A DNA stretch of 64,000 nt from Bacteroidota bacterium (lineage in GTDB: Bacteria; Bacteroidota; Bacteroidia; Flavobacteriales_D; Sanyastnellaceae), in contig JAQCFW010000005.1 in the NCBI GenBank assembly GCA_027619225.1, forward strand, positions 1 to 64,000, written 5' to 3'. The notes beneath the pieces were generated by a model, which was not told where the DNA came from, did not search any database, and saw only the letters and a list, made by a program, of their open reading frames with translations. Positions within the stretch are counted from its first letter, which is position 1. Each line of letters starts with the position of its first letter. The position numbers and the translations under genes are program-made. Of this stretch, positions 7,842 through 16,098 are shown piece by piece.

Positions 7842-9974
7842 TTATTTTATTACCCAGGATATAGATCTTGATTTGCCTTCCGTAAGTATTACTACAAAGT
7901 ATATACCCTCACTTTTCATAGAAGCATCAAGCGTGAAGTCGTTTATCCCAATGGGCAGAATCCCTTCATGAACAAATTCAATTTCTCTACCTAAAGCATC
8001 GTAGACAGAAATTTTTGTGAATTCCGACCGAAAGCTCTTACAAGACAAGGTCGCTTCACCTTCCGATGGGTTAGGGAAGAGATTCCAGTCTGCTCCTAAT
8101 TGCCACTCATGCACTGAGAGCAAGGAACTGTCATAAGCAGTAATATTAATATTGTCGAGGTAGATGTCGTTCCCCAAGCGGCTTTCAAACTCAAACTGGA
8201 CTCGGAAGTGGGGAGTGAGATATTTGGGTTGGTCTAAAACTAAAATATATTCATTCCACTCCTCAGGCCCTGAAGGCACAAAAGGGTAATAATGTGGAGG
8301 AGCGGAAGGAAGGGTGGTAAACCCACGGTGCATCTTGCGCAGGTCCCAGTCATTGCCACAATCACCAGTAACGCTAACGCGCAAACGATCATCTGTATCG
8401 TCATCTTCTGAGGTCCCTTTGAAGCAGTATGCCCATTTATAGCTCACCGCAACTTGGTATGCCTCGGAAAGATCCATGGTGCTAGATCTAAGAAAATCCT
8501 TATTAAACTCAATGTCATTGCTCCAGTTGTTAAGGTGAAGTGAGTGTGATCCTGAATATGACGCCACAGTTGTCGCCTCCCAACCCCCATCAGAAATGGG
8601 GTCTTCTACAAACCACTCCGCAGAAGGGAATTCTGTAGATTCAAAACCTTGTACAGCTGGACTGTCCATCACTCCAGCTGGAAGCACTGTGATTAAAATT
8701 GGAGAAGAGGAAAGGGTTGAGTTGTTATTGCTTACGGTAAGAACCACTTCAAACACTCCCTCGGTATTAAAAGTATGATAGGTTATGTTATTTACTCCTT
8801 CTTCAGAACCAAAAAACACTGTGCCATCTGCAAAATCCCACTCCCATGTAATTACATCATGATAACTTTCATCTGTAAATAAAATACTGTCGCCCTTACA
8901 GATAACTTTTTCATCTACCGTGAATAACGACTCACACAGTATCATGTCGCCTTCAACACCTGTCGCAGCTAGATTTGAAGGTGTAGAAAGTTGATTCCGT
9001 TGGGCCACGGAAGAAAGGGCGGCGGTGCGAAGGCGAGACTTTTGGCCTTCAGTAAACATCTTACCACAGTAAGAGTACTCCATATAATTCTGAACATTAT
9101 CTAAAGAGCCACATGACTCTCCCTCCAAGCTACAAGAAGTCCATCCTTTACTATTCGGTGTGTCAGACACGTTGTCATCCTGATCACAGTTCTCCTGATC
9201 GCCGGGAGTATTAGAATTGCCCCAAAGGTGACGGAGGTTCAGCCAATGTCCAATTTCGTGTGTCAAGACCCTAGAACGGTAGTTGTTGCTGGTTCCTATC
9301 GAGCCAGTATACGAATCCTGAATTACAATACCATCAAGGTAAGCATCGTTAGAACTATTCACTGATCCGGGGTAATAGCTATAACCTGCTGCTCCACCAG
9401 CATCAGCGCAAACCCAAATATTTAAATATCTATTCCTCGGCCACTGAATGAGGAACTTCACTGCCTCATCACCAACGTATGTCTCCTGGCTAACAATTCT
9501 GTTAATTCCAGAATGGCACTCTCCATCTGGGTCTTTTCGCGCTAACTTAAACTCAATCTGAACGTCACCCGTTATATCGGAAAATGCACTTACAATTTCA
9601 TTTAAATCTGCATTAAGAGCATTGAAGTCACGGTTGACAACTTCGAGAGCATCGTGGATTTGGGCAGATGAGATATTCTCAACTCCGTTATTGTGAATCA
9701 CATGGAATACGACGGGTATCGTAATCACCTCATCTCTCTCACCTCCTCTATTTCGCTCTGCTATATACTGCGCTGTCTCTCTTTCTAATTGCTGGTCAGC
9801 TGCGGAGATATGTTGAAGCCTTTCTGGAGTCATTCCGAAAGCGCGCACGGTAGCCTCATAAATACCACATTTTTTAACCTCTTGAGCCGAGTTTAGAAAA
9901 GACGTAAATAAGAATAAACTTGCTAATAAAAATCGGCTCACAAAGTTGCGCGCTGTGAATATTGTGTCTGACAT
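7842..9974 (-). CDS. secreted M43 (cytophagalysin-like) zinc metalloprotease with PKD and type IX sorting domains
   Basis: A 710-aa exported protease. In order: signal peptide (about 1-30), propeptide-like region, M43 catalytic domain with zinc motif HEIGHWLNLRH (His239, Glu240, His243, His249) and Met-turn NYMEY (Met298), a PKD domain (about 350-435, with WEWDFADG), a galactose-binding or jelly-roll-like region (about 440-620), and a C-terminal type IX secretion sorting domain (about 630-710, with LFPNPSEGEATL and a final ISWVIK). It should be secreted or surface-attached and degrade extracellular protein. Metzincins often have Gly where this has Asn246, but Asn is common in Bacteroidota members. 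Its promoter element lies at 10006-10013. Confidence 0.93.
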   Translation of the reverse strand: MSDTIFTARNFVSRFLLASLFLFTSFLNSAQEVKKCGIYEATVRAFGMTPERLQHISAADQQLERETAQYIAERNRGGERDEVITIPVVFHVIHNNGVENISSAQIHDALEVVNRDFNALNADLNEIVSAFSDITGDVQIEFKLARKDPDGECHSGINRIVSQETYVGDEAVKFLIQWPRNRYLNIWVCADAGGAAGYSYYPGSVNSSNDAYLDGIVIQDSYTGSIGTSNNYRSRVLTHEIGHWLNLRHLWGNSNTPGDQENCDQDDNVSDTPNSKGWTSCSLEGESCGSLDNVQNYMEYSYCGKMFTEGQKSRLRTAALSSVAQRNQLSTPSNLAATGVEGDMILCESLFTVDEKVICKGDSILFTDESYHDVITWEWDFADGTVFFGSEEGVNNITYHTFNTEGVFEVVLTVSNNNSTLSSSPILITVLPAGVMDSPAVQGFESTEFPSAEWFVEDPISDGGWEATTVASYSGSHSLHLNNWSNDIEFNKDFLRSSTMDLSEAYQVAVSYKWAYCFKGTSEDDDTDDRLRVSVTGDCGNDWDLRKMHRGFTTLPSAPPHYYPFVPSGPEEWNEYILVLDQPKYLTPHFRVQFEFESRLGNDIYLDNINITAYDSSLLSVHEWQLGADWNLFPNPSEGEATLSCKSFRSEFTKISVYDALGREIEFVHEGILPIGINDFTLDASMKSEGIYFVVILTEGKSRSISWVIK

Positions 9975-10005
9975 GATTAAGCTATATAGGTTTTTCTTGC
10001 GGTGG

Positions 10006-10013
10006 CAAATCTA
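10006..10013 (-). promoter_or_regulatory. -7 element of the M43 protease gene
   Basis: The minus strand reads TAGATTTG, an exact TAnnTTTG match, 31 nt upstream of the ATG at 9974 and downstream of the gldH stop. It implies transcription independent of holB-ricT-gldH. Confidence 0.55.
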
Positions 10014-10037
10014 CAACATAGAAGCGCACTTGAAAAA

Positions 10038-10505
10038 TTAGTCGACTGTAGTCTCAAGTCTGAATCCTATATCTGTTACACCCTGTAATGGGTCTTGCCT
10101 CATTCCTTGAGTAACCCTCAAATTGTACCTCCCATCTATAGGGAACTCAAAATCCTCTTTGAAGGAAATTCTGTGATCTATCACAGTGCCTATTCCTGAG
10201 CCAAACCAGTTTCCTCTCTCATCAGCAAGGGTGCAACCTAGAGTGTCTCTTCTAGTCTTACCATTGGGAAATGTAAAGTCAAGAAACAAGTATAAATTGG
10301 AAAACGGGTAGATCTGGTTATGCCTTAAATCGACAAAAATAGAGTATCTAGAGTCCGTGTCTTTAACAGTCCATTCAAAGGATTTAGTGTCATCAGAGTA
10401 CCAACCCTCAGGATTCACTTCATGCGAATCGCTTGCTACAGGAAACTGACCACAAGATGCAATTAAAACTAAAATGAAGAGAAAAGCTCCAACACGAAAA
10501 ATCAT
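10038..10505 (-). CDS. gldH: gliding motility lipoprotein GldH
   Basis: A 155-aa lipoprotein (signal sequence and lipobox at Cys18, LIASCGQ) matching GldH, with the conserved YSIFVDLRHNQIYPFSNLYLF, RRDTLGCTLADERGNWFGSG and IDHRISFK segments (described here piecewise). GldH is needed for flavobacterial gliding and works with the GldK-N/type IX machinery at the cell envelope, though its exact role is unclear. Its presence agrees with the type IX signal on the adjacent protease. The start overlaps the ricT stop by 4 nt (ATGA), showing translational coupling in holB-ricT-gldH, a gene order usual in flavobacteria. Confidence 0.9.
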   Translation of the reverse strand: MIFRVGAFLFILVLIASCGQFPVASDSHEVNPEGWYSDDTKSFEWTVKDTDSRYSIFVDLRHNQIYPFSNLYLFLDFTFPNGKTRRDTLGCTLADERGNWFGSGIGTVIDHRISFKEDFEFPIDGRYNLRVTQGMRQDPLQGVTDIGFRLETTVD

Positions 10506-11704
10506 GAACTAGATTTTTGACTTTTTACTTTTCTCGGTCCCTTATGTCTATTCTGTCTATTCTGTTGCCCCTTTTTACTTTTACCGTCTGACCTTCTCCC
10601 CTGCATTTTATTTTTATCAAATCTAGTAAGATCATCTTGGGCATCAACATTGCTGTAGGTCTTAGAAACCTCATCGGGAAGGTCTTGTATCGAATACTGA
10701 GAAATTGATGCTATTTTCTCACCATTTTCAGATGCTTTAATTAGATTATTCGCTACTTCCAGAGATAAAGGCTGAGGACCTCCAGTAGTTTCTCCAAGTT
10801 CTAAGAAATAGACTATTTTTTTAAAAATATCCATTTTAAAGATAACAGCATTCCCCTTTGAAGTACGAATCTTAGTGTTCGCAGATGGGAATTCTTTCAA
10901 CGCTTCAACGTACTGATCTAATTCAAAGTTTAAACAACATTTGAGCTTACCACACTGACCAGCTAACTTAACAGGGTTCAATGCCAATTGCTGATATCTT
11001 GCCGCACCTGTTGATACTGACCTGAAATCTGTTAGCCAAGTTGAGCAGCAAAGTTCTCTCCCACATGATCCTATCCCACCTACTCTTGCAGCCTCTTGAC
11101 GAGCCCCAATTTGGCGCATATCAATCCTCAAATTAAAGGTCGTAGCAAATTCACGAACAAGCTCTCTAAAGTCTACTCTTTGTTCTGCGATATAGAAGAA
11201 AGTGGCTTTTTTTTCATCGCCTTGGAACTCTACATCTGTGAGTTTCATGTTGATTTTCAGGCGCTTAATGATCTCTCGGGCTTTTAACCTGGTAGCTTCC
11301 TCCCTCGTTCTTGCTCTATGCCAAACTTCGATTTCTTCAGCTGACGATTTATGTAGAATCCGCTTAACCTCATGGTCATCTTTCACTTTTCTAAGAGACA
11401 TCTGAGTTCTAACAAGTTCTCCAGTTAATGAAACAACTCCAACATCAGTACCTGGATTTAAATCCAAAGACACAACATCCCCAACGTAATAACTATCTGT
11501 TGACTTACGTCTGAAGAAGCCCTTTCTGTTGTTTTTAAATCGAACTTCAACAATATCAAAAGCAGACATTCCCGAAGGCAATGCTATTCCTTCAAGCCAA
11601 TCATAGGTTGTTTTACCACCACTACCACACGTTCCACAACTTCCATTGTTTTTACAACCTCTCGGTGCGTCACCGGTTCCATTACTACAGCTATTACATC
11701 CCAT
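10502..11704 (-). CDS. ricT: PSP1-domain protein RicT-like
   Basis: A 400-aa cytoplasmic protein with a Cys-rich N-terminus (about eight cysteines in the first 30 residues), a PSP1 domain (about 45-270) carrying the hallmark CGRELCCS and CGKLKCCL cysteine clusters, and a highly basic, low-complexity tail (Lys/Arg/Gln/Ser). In Bacillus the RicT/RicA/RicF complex binds iron-sulfur clusters and affects mRNA maturation; in Bacteroidota the role is untested and RicA/RicF partners are not seen here. It lies between holB (52 nt) and gldH (4-nt overlap). Confidence 0.88.
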   Translation of the reverse strand: MGCNSCSNGTGDAPRGCKNNGSCGTCGSGGKTTYDWLEGIALPSGMSAFDIVEVRFKNNRKGFFRRKSTDSYYVGDVVSLDLNPGTDVGVVSLTGELVRTQMSLRKVKDDHEVKRILHKSSAEEIEVWHRARTREEATRLKAREIIKRLKINMKLTDVEFQGDEKKATFFYIAEQRVDFRELVREFATTFNLRIDMRQIGARQEAARVGGIGSCGRELCCSTWLTDFRSVSTGAARYQQLALNPVKLAGQCGKLKCCLNFELDQYVEALKEFPSANTKIRTSKGNAVIFKMDIFKKIVYFLELGETTGGPQPLSLEVANNLIKASENGEKIASISQYSIQDLPDEVSKTYSNVDAQDDLTRFDKNKMQGRRSDGKSKKGQQNRQNRHKGPRKVKSQKSSS

Positions 11705-11756
11705 TGTGCCACGAAGATACGTTTTTCACAGCCAGCAATTCGGCTCTGGTAAATGT

Positions 11757-12887
11757 TTATTCCGACTCCTTTCTAAGGAGCATATGCACCCGCACGCTTA
11801 AGTCGAAAAAAACAACTTTAGCATTTACATTTCCTGAAATATCTGTAAAGGCATCCTCGATCAACCTTGATAAATCAACCACATTTTTATGATGGATAAA
11901 ACGACTGAATTTTGAAACAAAAGCCTTTTCGCCTTCAGTTAGCCGTACCAAGTCTTTGGCACCATAATTCCCTATAATACATTGCCTTACCATATGAAGA
12001 GCGTAAGTTAAAAAGCGTTTTTGAGACTCTCGTCCAGGAGAAGCAAAGTCATTCGCTCCAGTCATAAATGCTTCCCCATCTCTAGACCAACATGCGCGCA
12101 TCCAAAAAGAAAACAGTCCCAAATCGGGAGTCTCAACTCCTGAAGAAGACATTCTAATAGCTGCAGAAATGTTCCCCTCAGTGATATGAGCAAAGCTCAG
12201 AGCTGCGTCTGCAGAAAGTCCTGTTTTCGCGCTTATTCCAAGAGCTGCCTCAGAGTCTGACAACCTTGGAACATGAACTCTTTGCAAGCGAGATAACATT
12301 GTGGGAAGTAGCGTGTCTGCATTTTGAGAAACGAAAATAATTATCGTTTTATCAGTGGGCTCTTCAATTAATTTAAGGAATTTATTTGCAGTGTCAATCC
12401 TCATCGTTTCTGGCAGCCAAAGAATCAGAACCTTGTAGCTGCCGTGAAAGGATTTAAGACCCAGCTTTCTATTTACTTCCAAGGCTTCATCAACAGAAAT
12501 AAAAAGTTGTTTTTTATCCGCACCTATTTTTGAAAGCCAATCATCTATCCCAATATATTCAGATTCCAGCATTAACTGCCTCCAAGCAATTTGGAACGGT
12601 TCCGAAAGTGATTTTCCTGAACCCTCTTTTTTAAAAAAAGGAAACGTCCAATGTAAATCTGGGTGCTGGACTTTTTTATGTGCCAAACAAGACGTGCACA
12701 CACCACAAGAATCTTCTTCAGATCTATCAGTACAATGAAGATATTGTGCATAAGCCCTCGCTAAAGCAAGTCCACCAGAACCTTTAGGACCTTCGAACAA
12801 TTGAGCGTGGGCTATCCTTCCTGAAAGAACTCCATCGCGAAGACGAGTGGAAAGGACGGTTTGGCCTATGACATCTACAAATTGCAT
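11757..12887 (-). CDS. holB: DNA polymerase III delta' subunit
   Basis: A clamp-loader subunit of the replicative polymerase. The 376-aa protein has an AAA+ fold with a degenerate P-loop (EGPKGSGG, about 32-39, no Lys-Ser/Thr pair), as expected for a non-hydrolysing delta' subunit. It also has a four-cysteine zinc module (Cys52, Cys61, Cys64, Cys67) and the sensor-like KFLKLIEEPTDKTI and MLSRLQR segments. The usual SRC arginine-finger motif is only partly conserved (SRLQ). It begins the holB-ricT-gldH unit; a -7-like element ends 4 nt before its ATG. Confidence 0.9.
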   Translation of the reverse strand: MQFVDVIGQTVLSTRLRDGVLSGRIAHAQLFEGPKGSGGLALARAYAQYLHCTDRSEEDSCGVCTSCLAHKKVQHPDLHWTFPFFKKEGSGKSLSEPFQIAWRQLMLESEYIGIDDWLSKIGADKKQLFISVDEALEVNRKLGLKSFHGSYKVLILWLPETMRIDTANKFLKLIEEPTDKTIIIFVSQNADTLLPTMLSRLQRVHVPRLSDSEAALGISAKTGLSADAALSFAHITEGNISAAIRMSSSGVETPDLGLFSFWMRACWSRDGEAFMTGANDFASPGRESQKRFLTYALHMVRQCIIGNYGAKDLVRLTEGEKAFVSKFSRFIHHKNVVDLSRLIEDAFTDISGNVNAKVVFFDLSVRVHMLLRKESE

Positions 12888-12891
12888 GGCA

Positions 12892-12899
12892 GCAAGGTA
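12892..12899 (-). promoter_or_regulatory. possible -7 element of holB
   Basis: The minus strand reads TACCTTGC, a degenerate match to TAnnTTTG, ending 4 nt before the holB ATG. If used, the mRNA would have essentially no leader. Confidence 0.35.
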
Positions 12900-12914
12900 A
12901 GGACTGGATGTCTA

Positions 12915-15392
12915 TTAGAGGGTCGCGTGAATCGCAATAAAAGCACCTCTACCCGGAGCCGAAATACCTGAAGAAAAGGTTTTATAATGCATGTCTAACA
13001 GATTCGTTAAGCCTATCTGTGCATGTATGTTCTTATAAATTTCGAAATGAGACTCTATGTTTAAGGTCCACCATGAAGGCGTGCCGGTTAACAATGCCTC
13101 TTGAGGATTGTCTGTACCGCCTGGACCATAGTCCTCAATACTTTTAACTCCATTGAATAAGACAAACCCTTCAATTGACCAATCCTTTTTGTAATATTCT
13201 AATGAGGTTCTACCAAACATAGGTGGAATATGTGAAATTGGATCCTGTGAAATAAGACGTGTGCCCTTCGTGAAATTAGCTACGCCATGGAAATTAAGAT
13301 TCGTTAATATTTGAGCGTTGATTTCAAATCTTGCGCCTTTAACAATGGCATTCCCTAAATTTTCATTTCGCTGAATTATCGCGTCTTCTCCATCAATAAA
13401 AATTTGCGATTCATTGTTTAATGTTGCAGCTACAGGTGAAATAAAATCTGCCCACAAACTTAAGAAAACGGCTGAATTTACGGATAGTCTTGGGGTAATG
13501 TCCCATGAAATACTCTCATCAAAACTGTAAATATATTCAGGCCTTAATGAGTCATTTGGGATGATAACATACCCTCCTTTTTCTCTGATTTTTGCTGCGT
13601 CATCTATGTTCGGGTGTCTAAATCCTGAAGACAGCGATGTGGTTGTTTTTGTTTTCAAAGAAAGTGGGACTTCGGCAGCAATGCTTCCGGTTAAGGCTCC
13701 GTTCGATGAATACAATTCATCAAATGGAAGCTCCAAGGCAGATGTTGGGATATAGGATGCGTTAATCGCTGAATGACTATACCGAACACCAAAATGATAA
13801 ATGTTTTCACCTAAGTTTCTTTTTGCAGAGGCAAATGAAGCCCAAGACAACATGTTGCTTCCTGCATTGGGATACCGGGTTAACAACTCTCCTCCAAATC
13901 CAGAATCAGCAACGGTCATGCCGCTAGGGTCTTCAGCACGCACCATTGATGTTACATCATTCCACTGACCATCTACACCCGCTTCGAACTTCCAACCATC
14001 TCCTCTAAAAGGCGAGGAAACCCAAACAGAAGACAGCGAAATCACGTCAACCAGCTCCTCCTGTATTTCTCTTAATGCTTCGCCAAATTGCCTTTTCTTT
14101 CTTGACTCACTTATGTTTTGGTATGCAAATGTTGTGTGGAGAGACCCAGGTATGCCTAGGTATTGCTCCCACCTAACAGCGGTCATCAACCTTTCCTGAG
14201 GGCCATAGTTCCACTCAGCCCATTTGAAACCTGAAGCTGATGTGTCATTTAGTTTATCCAACCTTGGAATATCTGAGCTTATGCTGTATTGGAAATTCGT
14301 TTCAATGGCTCCACCTGGGATGCCTACTCTTAACTTATGTAAAAAGTCCTTTTGCGAATACCCAGAGGGTGTTTGGACTGATGGATTCGGATTTTCTACA
14401 ATTGAATCCACACCATTTATTCTGTCCACATAAGAATAGATACCACCCCAAAGAGAATCACCATGGGCTCGCCATTCACCCATCTTTAAATCTCCAAAAC
14501 TACTTGAACTTATTGCTACTACAGAAGCCCATCGCTCCCCTCCTGCTTCAGCTGTGCCGTGAATATTAACGGAATTATTCACGCTTTTATATTGGGTAGA
14601 GACAAGGGCTGAAGAGTTGTATTCCGACTGTTTACTTCTAAATCTAGGTCTGAGAGTTGTAAAATGAACCACACCTCCTAAAGCATCACTACCAAATCTC
14701 ACACTACTTGGACCTAAGATAACTTGTACTTTTTCAAGAGAATTGGGGTCTATGGTAATGGCATTTTGAAGATGACCCGATCTATAAATCGCGTTATTCA
14801 TCCTTACTCCATCAATGACTAAAAGGATTCTGTTTGCCTCAAATCCTCTAAGAACTGGAGACCCTCCCCCTTGCTGACTTTGCTGAACGTGAACTTGTCC
14901 AGATTTCTGTAATAGCTCTGCAGTATTTCCAGGTGCCACTCCCTTACCAATTGATTCAACACCTAACAACTTTAACCCATGCGTATTACCAACATCAGGC
15001 ACAACATTCGAAATTATTTGGACCTCCTCTAACGAAAAAGGGCTTTCCTCCATTGCTATTGTTTGTGCTATTTGCTGGCCATGGATAATGAATACATCTT
15101 CATACCCCATGCTCCTAAGAAGCAATGTATCGCCTTTAGCAAACGTCGGGAAAATCACAAAGCCATCAAAATCTGAGATCACAGATTGTGACGTTGTCAA
15201 ATTGGTGACTGAAACAAAAGGAATTGGAATGGACCCATTCACTACTCTAATACTCGGTAAATGAAGAGTGTCCTTTTGGGCAAAGCAATAAAAAGTCGAC
15301 GAAAAAAAAGACATCAGAAAGATGACTAAACTTACAAGAACATTGATATTGATGTCTTTTTTAGGTTGCAAAAATTGTCTCCAGAACATCAT
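12915..15392 (-). CDS. TonB-dependent outer-membrane receptor
   Basis: An 825-aa outer-membrane transporter. It has a signal peptide (basic KK at 11-12, hydrophobic core, cut near Ala38), a carboxypeptidase-regulatory-like domain (about 45-125), a plug domain (about 140-255, with VLRGFEANRILLVIDGVRMNN and VRFGSDALGGVV segments) and a beta-barrel ending in an aromatic-rich terminal strand. The substrate is unknown; the plug resembles receptors often annotated as hemoglobin/siderophore type, which is only suggestive. The start lies 32 nt inside recO; later Met codons would lose the basic part of the signal peptide, so the overlap is probably real. Confidence 0.92.
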   Translation of the reverse strand: MMFWRQFLQPKKDININVLVSLVIFLMSFFSSTFYCFAQKDTLHLPSIRVVNGSIPIPFVSVTNLTTSQSVISDFDGFVIFPTFAKGDTLLLRSMGYEDVFIIHGQQIAQTIAMEESPFSLEEVQIISNVVPDVGNTHGLKLLGVESIGKGVAPGNTAELLQKSGQVHVQQSQQGGGSPVLRGFEANRILLVIDGVRMNNAIYRSGHLQNAITIDPNSLEKVQVILGPSSVRFGSDALGGVVHFTTLRPRFRSKQSEYNSSALVSTQYKSVNNSVNIHGTAEAGGERWASVVAISSSSFGDLKMGEWRAHGDSLWGGIYSYVDRINGVDSIVENPNPSVQTPSGYSQKDFLHKLRVGIPGGAIETNFQYSISSDIPRLDKLNDTSASGFKWAEWNYGPQERLMTAVRWEQYLGIPGSLHTTFAYQNISESRKKRQFGEALREIQEELVDVISLSSVWVSSPFRGDGWKFEAGVDGQWNDVTSMVRAEDPSGMTVADSGFGGELLTRYPNAGSNMLSWASFASAKRNLGENIYHFGVRYSHSAINASYIPTSALELPFDELYSSNGALTGSIAAEVPLSLKTKTTTSLSSGFRHPNIDDAAKIREKGGYVIIPNDSLRPEYIYSFDESISWDITPRLSVNSAVFLSLWADFISPVAATLNNESQIFIDGEDAIIQRNENLGNAIVKGARFEINAQILTNLNFHGVANFTKGTRLISQDPISHIPPMFGRTSLEYYKKDWSIEGFVLFNGVKSIEDYGPGGTDNPQEALLTGTPSWWTLNIESHFEIYKNIHAQIGLTNLLDMHYKTFSSGISAPGRGAFIAIHATL

Positions 15393-16098
15393 AACTTTTT
15401 ATTTCTCTTAAACCAGAATGATGAAGTTGAACGAACATGACCATGCCAAGAAGCAGTTCCTTTTTGTCTGACTTGGTTAACGATATGCCTTGCAATTGGT
15501 CAAAATCCATGCCAGATATAGCCATCAACAAAGACGCCAACTCAAAATTTAAGTAATGATCCTTCGCGGTCAAACTCATCTTAATTTCAGACCACTCTCC
15601 CGTATCTAAATTTAAACTATTTACGGCTCCCATATTTGTTCTATCGTACTCTTCTGGCATTAACCCCAAGGCATCAACCAGTCGAGACATGAAAAAAATA
15701 TGCAAGTTCGATACTGAAGTTTCCAACTCAATTAGATTTATGATGTCTATCATTAAGTCAAATACCTCAGGTAACGGGACCTCATCCTCTAATGACTTGT
15801 CCAATACTTCAGCTATAAAAAACGCTACGGAAGATCTCTTCGCATCGTTGAGTAAATTATTCGCCGGCAAACAGCGAGCGGCTTCTTTAAAGTTAGCCAA
15901 TCCGCCAGATTTTTTCCTTGTAAATCCAGACAACTCTACCACAGATAGTGGATGCCAGAGTGCTTTTTTAGATTTTTTTCCCGTCCTAACCCAAATCGGA
16001 ATTACTCCGTTTTCTTTGGTTAACACCTTTACCACCCTACTCGAGTCACTGTAGGTTACACTACCTATTACAACCGCTTGAATATCTACAGGTTCCAA
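15361..16098 (-). CDS. recO: DNA repair protein RecO
   Basis: A recombination mediator that helps RecR load RecA on SSB-coated DNA. The 245-aa protein has the N-terminal OB fold (VVIGSVTYSDSSRVVKVLT, LWHPLSVVEL) and a helical C-terminal domain (LHIFFMSRLVDALGLMP). The CxxC zinc finger of many RecO proteins is absent, as in Bacteroidota relatives. There is no ATG near the start; the only plausible start is TTG at 16096-16098, which directly follows the TAA of lspA-ispG in the same frame. Translation probably depends on reinitiation from that upstream gene. Confidence 0.88.
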   Translation of the reverse strand: MEPVDIQAVVIGSVTYSDSSRVVKVLTKENGVIPIWVRTGKKSKKALWHPLSVVELSGFTRKKSGGLANFKEAARCLPANNLLNDAKRSSVAFFIAEVLDKSLEDEVPLPEVFDLMIDIINLIELETSVSNLHIFFMSRLVDALGLMPEEYDRTNMGAVNSLNLDTGEWSEIKMSLTAKDHYLNFELASLLMAISGMDFDQLQGISLTKSDKKELLLGMVMFVQLHHSGLREIKSYDVLETIFAT